This document shows, piece after piece, positions 34,958 through 46,320 of a stretch of DNA of 64,000 nucleotides. The stretch spans positions 2,089,565 through 2,153,564 of the forward strand of contig NC_067202.1 of assembly GCF_000699445.3 (NCBI RefSeq), given 5' to 3'. Made by a program: the position numbers and the translations under genes. Source of the DNA: Schistosoma haematobium (taxonomy: Eukaryota > Platyhelminthes > Trematoda > Strigeidida > Schistosomatidae). Each line of letters opens with the position of its first letter. The stretch's first letter is position 1. A model generated the notes under the pieces. The model saw only the letters and a program-made list of their open reading frames with translations. It was not told the DNA's origin and made no database searches.

Positions 34958-35403
34958 TTTTGTGGCCCGTGGTTCTGACTCCTGTTTAGATTGTATGGAT
35001 GTTTGCTATCGCTGATTCTCGTATATCATCGTCGACTTAAATCACGTTAGTCAATAACGGAATTTAGATAAGTCAAATAACGAGAATGGGATTTTGAATA
35101 AATATATTTTGTATGTAAAGTGAATGTAATAGAACAGAGCAAAATGACGCGCAGGGAAGATGGCGGGAAGCCAACTCCATTTTAGTCAAGCGTTACTCAA
35201 TATTTATAGTCAGACGAAATTAAGCTACAGACATGTGATTGATAGGATAGGAAGGGCACACATATATACGCTCATATAAAAACAGTCTAGATTGATAAGC
35301 GAATAAATAACAAGGTCAACATATGACTCAAGTAGAATGAATAAAATGGGATATCCGAAAGCTAGAATAAGGTATATGGGCTTGGCATAATAAATGACAC
35401 TAC
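34958..35403 (-). mobile_element. LTR-like insertion in the left MULE arm
   Basis: The 446 bp insert is flanked by AAGAC on both sides (34953-34957 and 35404-35408). The older MULE copy at 39285 has the uninterrupted target (ATTGAAGACCAAATAAT), which proves it is an insertion. Read on the minus strand it begins GTAGTGTCATTTATTATG and ends near GGGCCACAAAA, close to the TG...CA form of a solo LTR. A diverged relative lies at 40720-41000. Confidence 0.8.
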
Positions 35404-36122
35404 AAGACCAAATAATCAGTGGAAGAACGTACAATTATGATGCTCCACAGCGTCTTATCCCCTTGCTTAACATGTTGACTCCATTTGCAAGATCCAAGGT
35501 GTTATACGAACTTGAAAAAAGTGCGTTTCGTTTACGTGGAATATGAAAGCGGCGACTGGTTGTTTATGGTTGACCGCGAACAACATTACGAAGTGGATGT
35601 AAGTATTTGTCAATGCAATTGTAGCACGTTTATTATGTGTCGATATCCGTGCCGCCATCTCCTACTGGCATATGTTAAAAGACGAACTCTAACAGGTAAG
35701 CTATATAAATTATAAAATGTAAACTGCATAGCTCATCAACTTCTTAGGTATTGCTGTAGATGGAAGTTAGACAATACGCACAACTTACAAAACAACACAA
35801 CAATTCCATTACCGAGACGGAGTAAAGAATATATACAAATTCAACGGCTCCAAAGAATGTGTAAACAACAAATTGTTGAGAAATATGGTGAACGATTCGC
35901 GAAACAGGTGGAGAGAAAAGTCTACAATTTTTACTTAAGAATTATAAACAACTAGACAACACGTTTACGATAAATAGTTCTTTGTGGCTTTATTTTTGAC
36001 TCCACTATTTATACAACTTGTAAACTTATCTTTCCACTTTAGTAGTTATGAAAAATCAATAAACATTTTCTCATTTTTTATTTTCGTCTTCTTCATACCT
36101 TCATGAGGAGGTATACCAATCG

Positions 36123-36360
36123 AGCTAGCTGCATGAAATTGTCTAGTTCCGTACTAATACTAACTTGATAATGGGCGTAATCCGGCAACGGAAAATATGT
36201 CAGGTGGTTGTCTAATCTGTAAGGTTTTACGTGGAAGTTGCATTACAGTTCCATGTGGTTCGTCACAATGAACAACGATATATCATTAAGTTCTAACGAC
36301 AATTCAAAACTAATGCAGTAGTACAAGTTCTTAATTCCCACGCTCAATTATTCGTTAAAA
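36123..36360 (-). repeat. Palindrome spacer = 3' end of the right MULE copy
   Basis: The 238 bp between the arms is not symmetric. About 36130-36245 matches the reverse complement of the 3' flank of the older MULE copy (about 40000-40105; shared GATAATRRRCGTAATCCG, CTAATCTGTAAGRTTTTACG). It therefore belongs to the right, minus-strand copy. The left copy lacks it. Confidence 0.7.
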
Positions 36361-36767
36361 CGATTGGTATACCTCCTCATGAAGGTATGAAGAAGACGAA
36401 AATAAAAAATGAGAAAATGTTTATTGATTTTTCATAACTACTAAAGTGGAAAGATAAGTTTACAAGTTGTATAAATAGTGGAGTCAAAAATAAAGCCACA
36501 AAGAACTATTTATCGTAAACGTGTTGTCTAGTTGTTTATAATTCTTAAGTAAAAATTGTAGACTTTTCTCTCCACCTGTTTCGCGAATCGTTCACCATAT
36601 TTCTCAACAATTTGTTGTTTACACATTCTTTGGAGCCGTTGAATTTGTATATATTCTTTACTCCGTCTCGGTAATGGAATTGTTGTGTTGTTTTGTAAGT
36701 TGTGCGTATTGTCTAACTTCCATCTACAGCAATACCTAAGAAGTTGATGAGCTATGCAGTTTACATT

Positions 36768-38989
36768 TTATAATTTATATAGCTTACCTGTTAGAGTTCG
36801 TCTTTTAACATATGCCAGTAGGAGATGGCGGCACGGATATCGACACATAATAAACGTGCTACAATTGCATTGACAAATACTTACATCCACTTCGTAATGT
36901 TGTTCGCGGTCAACCATAAACAACCAGTCGCCGCTTTCATATTCCACGTAAACGAAACGCACTTTTTCAAGTTCGTATAACACCTTGGATCTTGCAAATG
37001 GAGTCAACATGTTAAGCAAGGGGATAAGACGCTGTGGAGCATCATAATTGTACGTTCTTCCACTGATTATTTGGTCTTGTAGTGTCATTTATTATGCCAA
37101 GCCCATATACCTTATTCTAGCTTTCGGATATCCCATTTTATTCATTCTACTTGAGTCATATGTTGACCTTGTTATTTATTCGCTTATCAATCTAGACTGT
37201 TTTTATATGAGCGTATATATGTGTGCCCTTCCTATCCTATCAATCACATGTCTGTAGCTTAATTTCGTCTGACTATAAATATTGAGTAACGCTTGACTAA
37301 AATGGAGTTGGCTTCCCGCCATCTTCCCTGCGCGTCATTTTGCTCTGTTCTATTACATTCACTTTACATACAAAATATATTTATTCAAAATCCCATTCTC
37401 GTTATTTGACTTATCTAAATTCCGTTATTGACTAACGTGATTTAAGTCGACGATGATATACGAGAATCAGCGATAGCAAACATCCATACAATCTAAACAG
37501 GAGTCAGAACCACGGGCCACAAAAGTCTTCAATGCTTTTCCTAGAGAAAGTCATTGAACTCCACTTCAAAGCCTTGTACATGCATTTGTGCAACCTGTCG
37601 GTTTTGCGTACATATCTTTTATCTGCCTATTTAGTGACTCAACACGATTATTCGTGTTGTTACCCAAAGTTAGAACATTGCCATATAAAAACACGTGCCC
37701 ACATAGTTTTACGCAACATCCAAAACGTGATAGGTACTGGCCTATCACTGTCTCTCCGGTTTATTATTCTGTAATATTGATTAAATCTAGTGAATAAATA
37801 CATTAAAAAATTACCTTCCGACCGTTTCTGCAGCTACCAATCGAGTCAAGTAGGTTTTTAGTATTTTATCATTTGTCTAAGGGAAATTTTATTTAAGCAA
37901 CCAGTGGTGTACCTTTTTCCGGAAAGCGCGAATTACATGAAAGGCGCACAAAATGATGTTTGCATGCCCGTGTGTTATACGGACAGCCGCGCTTTCAGAT
38001 CGTGCGCAAACCATCACAAATGTTTCTGTTATTGTTGTGTTACCCATTATCTCTTTGAATTTATCTAAAATCCATATCACATCGGCATGCTTTTCTTTTC
38101 GTGTCCACGCAAACATAACAGTTCTTCCTCGACCCCAATTGTCTGTCACAACTGGAATAATGAATATCTACATAGTAGAACAAAACGAAAATCATATTCA
38201 CTTTTTATTATTAGTTTTATACGTAGAATCAATACACACGACTTCGGGATATTGATTGTACAACCGTATCTGGTCATAACTGCTGAAGCATATTGCCGTA
38301 ATACATCCATTTTCTACATGCTCTCTAACTTCACCGTTTTGTCGCATCATGTGCATTACCTGCTTCCGAGTACAACCTGAAATATATTTATATACACTTA
38401 CCAGTGGAGAGTGTAGCTTTCATACCTTTGACATCGGCAGCGGTTACTTACTTACCAGTTCTCTCCTTAATACTTTCGATAACTTCATCTGCTGACTCAC
38501 AGTGCAGTATTACTGGCTTCAAGTTCTCTTTTTCTTCTGATGATAATCTCCTTGTCCATGGATCACATACCATCCATGAACTACTACATGGATGATTGTG
38601 GAGCATGTTGTAGGATTTGATGACATATCCTTGCTCCTCTAGTTTTACACGGAATTTAGACCTTAAACATCAGATATTAGTTAAGGATCTTACGATTTTT
38701 GCTTCACTTTCAAACCTTCCGATTTCCGTTTATGACCAAACGTACAATTAAACGTTACAAACAGGTATTTGAACTTGACATCCCTTAGCAACCTGCTTTC
38801 CGTGTGGATGTAACGAGTATAAGTAGTCTGAGAAGCGATAAAATTACTATTCCATACTTTTTGGAACTCTTTTAAGACGCTATCAAAATCATCCCAGAAC
38901 ACGAAACGCTTGTTCAGTATCATACTTCGAAAGGCATCGGTAAGGTCGACTGAGATGTCACTTGAGCATGAAGCACTAAAAACAGACAT
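36768..38989 (-). pseudogene. MULE/FAR1-type transposase with SWIM finger (right copy)
   Basis: Carries the same domains, micro-introns and stops as the left copy: FAR1-like exon at 38989-38694, MULE core near 38260-37880, SWIM finger near 36880-36810. Shared lesions mean the gene was already dead, or depends on small introns I cannot fully define, when the palindrome formed. Confidence 0.8.
37079..37524 (+). mobile_element. LTR-like insertion in the right MULE arm
   Basis: Mirror image of 34958-35403, flanked by GTCTT at 37074-37078 and 37525-37529. Read on the plus strand it begins GTAGTGTCATTTATTATG. Its presence at the identical site in both arms shows it was inserted before the inverted duplication. 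Confidence 0.8.
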
Positions 38990-39175
38990 GATTAATTATT
39001 AAAAAGTTATTCCTTGCAACAATAATAACCCAAGGAAATACTACAAATACTTAGGATTTACCTGTGACTTGACATTTCGTTGAGCTTTACTACAGTTGTT
39101 GGGATCACAGATCAAATTACAAAGCAACAACTGAGGCAAAGTGTACACTACAAAACAGAGAATGCTAAATTAATG

Positions 39176-40105
39176 AGTCACTGAATCGACAGATAAATAA
39201 ATATGTTCGCGAAACTGATGTTTTACACCAATGTATGTACAAGGCTTTGAAATGGGGTGCAATGATTTTCTATAGGAAAAGTATTGAAGACCAAATAATA
39301 GGTGGAAGATCATGAAAATATGATGCTCTACAGCGTTTAATTCCCTTGCTGAACATGCTGACACCACTCGCAAAATCAAAAGTGTTATGTTAAATTTAAA
39401 AAAATGCGTTTTGTTTGTCTGGAATATGAAACTGGCGACTGGTTGTTTATCGTCGACTGCGGAAAGGATTACGAGGTAGATCTAAGTACTTGTGAATGCA
39501 ATTGTAGCATATTTATTATGTGTCGATATTCCTGCTGACATCTGCTACTGGCATATGTTAAAATACGAACTCTTACAGATAAGCTTTATTAATTATGAAA
39601 TATAAACTGTATAGCTCATCGACTTCTTATTTATAGCAGCAGATGGAATTTAGACAATACTCACAACTTATAAAACAATACAACAATTTCATTACCGAGA
39701 CGGAGCGATGAGTATATAAGGATCCTACGAAGCCAAAGAATTTGTAAGCATCTCATCATTGAGAAATATGGTGAACACTTCGCAATGGAAGTTGAGAAGA
39801 ATGTGAACAATTCTTATTTGAGAATTCTTAATAACAACTTGTAAACTTGTTTTTCTGCTTCAGTATTAATGATGATTCAATAAACTTATGCATAATTTTT
39901 ATTTTCCTCTTATTCCTACTTTCATGGGGATGAATACTAATAATGTTCACGAGTAAGTGTCTGTAAGAATTAAGAAGGAATAAATGACGCTATTTCCACG
40001 TAAAATCTTACAGATTAGGCACCCACATGACCTATTTACCGTCGTCGGATTACGTTTATTATCAAATTAGTATCAGTACCTAAGTAGACTATAATTTCAT
40101 GTGAT
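39176..40105 (+). mobile_element. Older, 5'-truncated Mutator-like copy
   Basis: Starts abruptly inside the transposase (GAGTCACTGAATCGACAG, equal to VESLNRQ) and continues to the SWIM region (TGTGAATGCAATTGTAGC, near 39490) and the 3' flank. It is clearly diverged from the arms, with many stops, and lacks the 446 bp LTR-like insert: target site intact at 39280-39295. It is thus an independent, older or unoccupied relative. Confidence 0.8.
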
Positions 40106-40149
40106 TAGTTGTGCTTATAAAATGAAATGAAACCGGGAGAAATATTAAT

Positions 40150-40573
40150 GCAGAATAGTATGCATTTGTAGCGTGGGATCGAGTCGCGGTTGACTATGAA
40201 CACCGCTACCAAGAAACACGTGCCAAGTTAATCAGAAGGCAAAGGTTGAACGTAACCAAATAAATCCATAAAACCCCCGAGAAGCCAAATATCAGAAGAC
40301 AATTAATGGAGCAAATCGAGATATATTCGCTGGCGATCTCGTGGTATCGAAAGGATACCGAGATCGTGTCAGGATAGGAACTTGGTTACAGAACGTAACC
40401 GAATTCGCGCGAAGTCACAATCAAAGTGTTAGAATAAGAATGGAAACACAATATAGCTGTCATTAGCACAGTCAAACAAAAGCACATTAAAACAAACACT
40501 GGTACAATTGGTTATAATAATAATTGTTTTTATTAAACCAGTCGTGTTCTTGTGATAAATGTGAGTAACTACA
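40150..40573 (-). repeat. LTR-like repeat family W, copy 2
   Basis: Inverse of 22111-22590. Read on the minus strand it begins TGTAGTTACTCACATTTATC at 40573. Stops break the frame seen in the other copy. It abuts the 3' end of the older MULE. Confidence 0.55.
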
Positions 40574-40719
40574 CATTCATTATATTTCGTGCTTTCTCGT
40601 AAACTGCCCAAAACCAAATGTGTATTATAATTTAACATTGAGGTATGAAACAGTTGACATAACTGAATGTAAAGAATTAGAATAACGTAGGTTATCAATA
40701 ATAACTATATACATATGTA

Positions 40720-41000
40720 TGTAGTGTCAGTTATTATTTTAAGCCCATGTACCTTATTCTAGTTTTCGGACAGACCAATCTATTCATTCTACTTGAGTCA
40801 TATGTTGACCATGTTAGTTATTTGCTTACCAGTCTTTATTGTTTTTATGTGAGCGTATTGGTGTGTGTACACTTCTTATCCCATGTCTCATTACATGTCT
40901 GTAGCTTTACTTTGTCTGACTGTAAATATTGAGTAACGCTTGACTAAAATGGAGTTGGTTTCTTAGACATCTCCACTGCGCATCATTTTTACTTGGCTTC
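40720..41000 (+). repeat. LTR-like repeat related to the MULE insertions
   Basis: Begins TGTAGTGTCAGTTATTAT and follows the sequence of 37079-37340 for about 270 bp (shared TTCATTCTACTTGAGTCATA and AGTAACGCTTGACTAAAATG), then diverges after CATCATTTT. A second, older member of the same LTR-like family. Confidence 0.65.
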
Positions 41001-41254
41001 ATCGTGTGTTTGTTCGCTGCACGCTTGCGGATTATTATTAATCATTAACAATAAATTATCTCTATAACTGGTGTTCAGGCTTCTCAATAATCTCGAGTAA
41101 ACCCGTAATTCAACTAGGAGATTAAGCCTACCTAAAATACTCAGTTGACGGGATATTATTTATTGGAGTCAGATATTGAGGACATTAGCTTCAACATGTA
41201 TATAGTCAGTAACAGGTCAGAGGTTATTTGTTTTTAGAATCAAGGAGACATTAA

Positions 41255-42160
41255 GGGTTACTTACGCCTGTTACTCCCCGTGAAGGAGCATAGGCCGCTC
41301 ACCAGCATTCTCCATCCAACCCTATCACAACAAATCCTTTCCAGCTCCTTCCAGTTGTTATTCATCCCTTTCATATCTGCTTCTATTATCCGACGTAATG
41401 TGTTCTTAAGCCTTCCTCTTTTCCGCTTCCCTTCAGGATTCCAAGTTAGAGCTTGCCTCGTGATGCAGTTTGATGATTTGCGTAATGTATGTCCTATCCA
41501 TTTCCATTGTCTTTTCCTAATTTCTTCTTCAGATGGAAATTGGTTTGTTCTCTCCCACAGAAGGCTATTGCTGATGGTATCCTTCCAATGGATGTTGAGT
41601 ATCTTGTGTAGACAGCTATTTATAAATACTTGCACCTTCTTGATGGTGGTTGTAGTAGTTCTCCAAGTTTCAGCTCAGTACAATAGAACTGTCTTGACGT
41701 TTGTATTGAAGATTCTCATTTTGATATTGGTTGAAAGTTGTTTTGAGTTCCATATGTTCTTCAACTGTAGGAATGCTGTCCTTGCTTTGCCAATCCTCGC
41801 ATTTACGTCTGCATCTGAACCTCCTTGTTCATCGATGATGCTCCCCAGGTATGTGAAGGATTCTACATCTTCCAGAGTTTCGCCATCGAGAGTGATTGGA
41901 TTGCTGTTCTCCGCTTTGAATTTGAGGACCTTGGTTTTCCCTTTGTGTATGCTGAGGCCTACTGATGCAGAGACTGCTGCTACACTGGCTGTCTTTATCT
42001 GCATCTGTTCGTGTGTACGCGATAGGAGGGCTAGGTCATCTGCGAAGTCCAAATCGTCTAATTGATTCTGAGCTGTCCATTGTATTCCGTGTTTTCCTTC
42101 AGATGTCGAGACATTAAGGGTGGGTAGTGCAATAATCGATGGAGTGGGGTTCACAGACAG
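41255..42160 (-). mobile_element. SR2-like RTE retroposon, 3' half
   Basis: The minus strand encodes LDDLDFADDLALLSRTHEQM (RT catalytic FADD), NPITLDGETLEDVESFTYLG, GKARTAFLQLKNIWNSKQLS, then VKTVLLY. One stop follows, then the C-terminal domain [52 protein letters not shown] and VGWRMLV. The stop (TGA in TTTCAGCTCAGTA, at about 41672) and minor changes are its main lesions. Ends upstream near GGTTACTTACGCCTGTTACT, the family's 3' end. It matches the SR2 family of Schistosoma as I remember it. Parent type for the many fragments at 49-63 kb. Confidence 0.85.
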
Positions 42161-42164
42161 ATAA

Positions 42165-43125
42165 GATAAGTGGTATGAGAATTTTATAGGTTATAAAGGC
42201 ACCTTGGATTTAAAAACTAATAAGTTGGGTTACGTAATAATTGAATAGAATTTGAAGAGGATCAAGTGAACGGGAATAATTGACAGGATGGTTTAAGAAA
42301 TTGCTGAATAAAGGTGAAAAAATGAAATGAATGATTACGTAACTCATCTTAGATTACTTGTTCATTCCATGAATTATAATAAATTCATATTATTCTGCAT
42401 CAATATTTGTTCTGGCATCATATAGACTATTCTATACATAAGTAACCTATCTATAAAGTAAAACACTGAGTATAGTTGTTATATTTACATTCAAATAATT
42501 CACTAGGTGAATGAAAACGTCAGTAGGCAGTATAGAACACAGTTAACATAAACTTGTAAACTGGTTTTCCAAATGTCCTTTTATAATCACAAATTCCATA
42601 AGTTGTACACTGGCGTAAACAAACATTATCACAAAGCTATGAGAACGATTGGTAGCTTCATACAATTCTGAAAAACAAAAAAATCTGTCTAGAAACAAAC
42701 AATTAAACTTAGTTAACAGTATCACATTCAATAAGTTAATCAAATGGCAGATAACAGAATGATTTCGGATTCCGTTAATAGAAATTCATCACAAGTAGGC
42801 GTTATTTACAATTTGTTGTAGTTACTATCACATCATAATATACAAGTATCGATTGGTAGTTCACTTTTCGTCATGTATTTTGCATAAATTAATTTGTACT
42901 AGTCAGTCTGTAATGGATTAAGTATTCAAGAATGAACTCATTAATAGTTGTTAGTTGATTTTAGGGTTGTGTCGTATCAAAGATTAGGAGCTTCAAATCT
43001 CCATCATATAACTGTGAACGCTTCACAGTCTTATGATATTTGTTTATACCAAGTTTATGATTTAAATGAAATGTTAATGGTTTCTATTGGGATATTCAGG
43101 AAAATATCCCAAAAATTATCCTGTT
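42165..43125. other. No recognised feature
   Basis: AT-rich, no coding or repeat signal supported. Confidence 0.4.
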
Positions 43126-43129
43126 AAGG

Positions 43130-43430
43130 CTAATGCTACCCTTGGACATGAAATGGTATCATCTTATTGGTCAATATTTGTTTAACGTGTCATTTTCCTA
43201 CTGGCCATTATTGTACAATGTTATTTTCTATTTTATGGGACGTTGTGGTCTGCTTGACTGGTATATAAACAAAGTATGTTTGAAATATAATGAGTCATAA
43301 CTCAGAGGCTGTGACTTGTGTTCTGGACTTAACTGGCTGGGCTAGACAGGGAAGCGAGATCAATCAGAACCCTAGGTCGTTCTACGTGTTTGCGCGTCTT
43401 TGGTCCGATCAATAATTCGCTACTCCTTAA
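43130..43430 (+). repeat. Promoter-bearing repeat family Y, copy 1
   Basis: Shares TTATTTTCTATTTTATGG-like sequence and a TATA-type block (TATATAAACAAAGTATGT, then TGAAATA) and GTGTTCTGGACTTAACTGG with 57440-57600 and 60810-60960. It could be an LTR or 5' UTR region; no coding partner was found. Confidence 0.55.
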
Positions 43431-43439
43431 TCAGCAACA

Positions 43440-44250
43440 ATTTCCACAGTCATAACAGTTTCACAGCACATATTGCCTTAAAACTCTGACTTCACTGTAT
43501 TTATGACTTCACTAGCAAGTGACGAATAACCTATAAGTTTGTTATTTCATGTAAACAGTGCTCTTCAGTTTCTAACCTTTCTAGTATTTCACATAGACAT
43601 TTGGTATTAACAAAAAATGTGGTAAGCACAATTTAGATATCAATCGACAATATGCATTATAACTTTGTTCATAATTTGGTCAGTGATTTCGGATTCTGTT
43701 TACAGAAACTTATTCGTAAACTCTATAACAGACACATCATAAATCAGTATTAACTATGACATGGTTTTATCACTATGCTCAAAAGAAACACGCATCGTTT
43801 TACTTATGAAAACTTTGTGTGGCACTTCCAGTGGTGTTATATACTGTTCCTGTATACGTTCAGAAAGCGGATGGAAAAGACTATCAACATCAATTGTTAC
43901 TCACATAATTCTTTTCAGATACGTTACATAGTAATAAGTCACTTCAGTACAAAACGATGATACTTATAATGGATATAACATTTTATGGCTAAATATTACC
44001 AAGTTATATAATATTCATAAACACATTAACGCGTAACTGCTTCTACCTACTTCTTATAAACAACTATCAACATCCATGTTCATCATCACCATAATCAAGG
44101 AGGTGAGCCATATGTAATAGGTTTTAAAGCTTATTTTCATGATAAATCAATCTGTGATCTATTTTTTTTTTTGACTTGAAAAATGGTGAATTTTATTTGC
44201 TTGAGTTTGTATTATTACAAATAACCATGTTAGGCTTACTAAAGATTTAC
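43440..44250. other. No recognised feature
   Basis: AT-rich. A short open frame at 43775-43960 has no motif. Confidence 0.4.
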
Positions 44251-44252
44251 TT

Positions 44253-44410
44253 CCCGAGCTTCCAATTTTGGGGAAAATTTGGCACATTTTAGGGAAATGG
44301 CACAAAACCCCCAAAATTTCCCCAAACATTGGTGAAGGTCATTTGACTTCGAGATTTTCCCTAAAATACCCCAAACTTTTCCCAAAGTTCACCAAAATTG
44401 GAAGCTCGGG
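44253..44410. mobile_element. 158 bp foldback MITE
   Basis: Bounded by perfect 19 bp inverted repeats CCCGAGCTTCCAATTTTGG and their reverse complement. The interior is also partly palindromic (TTTTAGGGAAA in both arms), so the whole element can fold into one hairpin. There is no coding capacity. Flanks TTACTT and TTAGG allow a short TTA or TA duplication, not certain. No second copy in the window. Confidence 0.8.
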
Positions 44411-44419
44411 TTAGGTGAT

Positions 44420-46125
44420 GAGCAAGAAATACGTCAAACTGCTAATAAATTGGAATAAAAACTGTGTAACAAGCATAAACATTACGGAAATTGACGTGCA
44501 ACGGAAAAAAGGCTGTTAATAGCTGATAAATAATGACACAAAAAATCCTCGATAATATGTTACATGTGCGCGAAAACTCATGGCTTACCCTAGTGCCCAT
44601 GCCAACGTTTGTCATAATAGCTTTTATTGGATGGAAATCAGCTGTATGTGAATTGTTACACGTACATGCGGAACTTAGTCCGTACTTGGGAAGTCAATGT
44701 AGCGAAATAAGGAAGTAGCGAAATAAGGAAGTAGCTCGAAATTAATAAAATTTAGAGAAAATATTTCAATAATTGTCTTTTTATGCATTTAAGCTCTTTG
44801 TACAACTATACTTGGTAATGATCATATTTGGTCTGATTAGCACTTTGTGATGTTTGTATGAATTAATGATTCGTTTGTACATGATGACTGCCTGATTCTG
44901 AATTCTAGATGCACTACATTCATTTGTGCTTACCTAGTTCTGTTTGCTGTAAATTGTACTATTTTTGGGGGATTCCTAGTTTGTACTATAACTCAAATAC
45001 TTCTAACCATCACACACTTATTGTCAGTGGTCAATGTTACTATTGAAATAAAGGTTTTGTAATCAGTCAGTCAGGTTATAATTCAGATTTGGAGGGTTTT
45101 TATATGGTATCTGTACTTCAGTGTCTGTAGATTGTCTCATTCATAAGGCTCTCAGTGATGAACATCATTCTAGGCCATTTCAACTGCAACTATGTAGTGT
45201 CATTACTGTCTATTATTAAACATGCTGTTACTTTTTCAAATGAGCGGTGCTATAAAAAGCTTGGGCTGATATCCAGTATGATAAACTCGTGCGCTGAGCA
45301 AGGTTTTGGTGCAAATAAGTCGTTTGATTACCAGATCACTGACGGTTGAAAACTATTATGCTATTTCCACTAATTCCCCAGTACTTCAAGTTTAGTATAG
45401 TGGATGAAGTTTCACAAGCACTAAAGCAAACCTCAAACTCTTCCTTAAAAACAGAACTAACAATGTCACGTACGACAAACATTTCGTCACCTCTCAGATG
45501 CTACATGTTCTCTGAACTAAAGATCATAATGCACTTTGTCAGGAAACCAATTCATGGTCAGTAATGAGATATTGTTGTAAATGAGGATCGTAGAATCAGT
45601 CAAAGCATTCTCAATTTCAGGAATGGGATAGATTGAGAACTATTTAGCAGTGAAAAATACATCCAGAGGAGAAAACACACAAGGTTTTACAACTAATATG
45701 ATACTAATAATTGGATCAAATGAGTTCAGTATTCCTTTTTAAAGTCTTCGACCTGATAATCTTTTATTCTTATAGAACATGGAGAAGACGTAGTTGACCT
45801 GAAAACTATCTTCTTATTTTCTATCAAAATTTATGAAGGGGAATAGTTGTTTCGAATGTTTCATTTATTTCACTGCTCATAACCGTTCATCTCGATAGAT
45901 TACTTACACACCTTGGACTTATATAGTAAGCAGAAGTAATCATACGAAGATACATGCGGCTGTCTTTATGGAAAGGTTATGGAGGCCGTGGAATTTACTA
46001 TGTATTATCACTTTTTGTTGAGAACTTCAATATGATATCAACCTTTGATTCAGTTGTACTGAGGCAATTACTGAGAAATAGCATCCTTCAGTTGGCCTCG
46101 TCAACTATTATTTTATCTTCGAGAT
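44420..46125. other. Unannotated DNA with one possible LINE tail
   Basis: No gene is supported. At about 45040-45075, GAAATAAAGGTTTTGTAATC is followed by CAGTCAGTCAGG: a poly(A)-signal-like hexamer and a tetranucleotide tail like the RTE family B 3' ends. It may be the 3' end of an otherwise eroded copy. Confidence 0.35.
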
Positions 46126-46129
46126 CATG

Positions 46130-46320
46130 AATGAAATAATGTTAGACCACTATTGAACACCTGGAAGCATTGAACGGTCGTTTCGTCCCGATACGGAACT
46201 CGTCGGCAATGCACGTCCACGATCCCGCACGTGGGATTCGAACCAAGGATCTTCGGCCTCGCACGCGAACGTTTAACTTCTATACCACTAAACCGGCATC
46301 CGACAGTGTTAATGTCTAAT
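46130..46320 (-). repeat. Hammerhead SINE (Sm-alpha-like), copy a
   Basis: The minus strand has a tRNA-like region with a B-box-like GGTTCGAATCCC, then a hammerhead remnant: GCATTG, CCGACGA (core U4 changed to C), helix II GTTCC/GGGAC, GAAAC, GACCGTT and CAATGC. Helix I is 6 bp. A plus-strand copy's tail (CACGATCTCAATCAAAACTC) follows at 46365-46410. Confidence 0.7.

Larger units (their letters stand above)
33493..35715 (+). pseudogene. MULE/FAR1-type transposase with SWIM finger (left copy)
   Basis: Exon 1 (33493-33788) encodes MSVFSASCSSDISVDL and a FAR1-like N-terminal domain (YTRYIHTESRLLRDVKFKYL, then NCTFGHKRKSEG). A 32 nt GT-AG intron (33789-33820) joins in frame to SKFRVKLEEQGYVIKSYN, then MLHNHPCSSSW. 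Later blocks are VVCIDSTYKTNN and IPVVTDNWGRGRTVMFAW with NIILCAFHVIRAFRK, matching the MULE transposase core, and RVESLNRQIKRYVRKTD. The C-terminus has CQCNC-(x)-CRH near 35600-35670, a SWIM zinc finger. Stops (near 34034, and after 34585) and the LTR-like insertion inactivate it. Mutator-like transposons named Curupira are known from Schistosoma; I infer this is related. Confidence 0.8.
33387..36122 (+). mobile_element. Mutator-like transposon, left palindrome arm
   Basis: This 2736 bp is an almost exact inverse copy of 36361-39095: positions sum to about 72482 throughout. The only differences I found by eye are one-base changes in homopolymer runs, for example in the A or T runs near 34563, 34755, 34861 and 35514. 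The arm holds a degenerate MULE transposase gene in plus orientation and a 446 bp LTR-like insertion. It stops at 36122, short of the element's natural 3' end, which only the right arm retains. Confidence 0.85.
36361..39095 (-). mobile_element. Mutator-like transposon, right palindrome arm
   Basis: Inverse copy of 33387-36122, tail to tail with it. This arm is free of the CR1 insertion and continues through the spacer to the element's 3' end, so it is the more complete copy. Beyond 39095, a further 80 bp matches the left outer remnant at 29203-29284. Confidence 0.85.

Noticed and set aside
34980..35400. Possible 450 nt intron of the transposase
   Set aside because: No GT-AG at the junctions, flanked by a 5 bp duplication, and a related sequence exists elsewhere (40720): an insertion fits better.
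35225..35434. Hydrophobic 69-residue frame, mirrored at 37048-37257
   Set aside because: Lies almost entirely within the LTR-like insertion; chance frame in a non-coding repeat.
41280..42065. 261-codon plus-strand frame
   Set aside because: Antisense to the SR2-like RT coding sequence; the opposite strand has the FADD box and C-terminal motifs.
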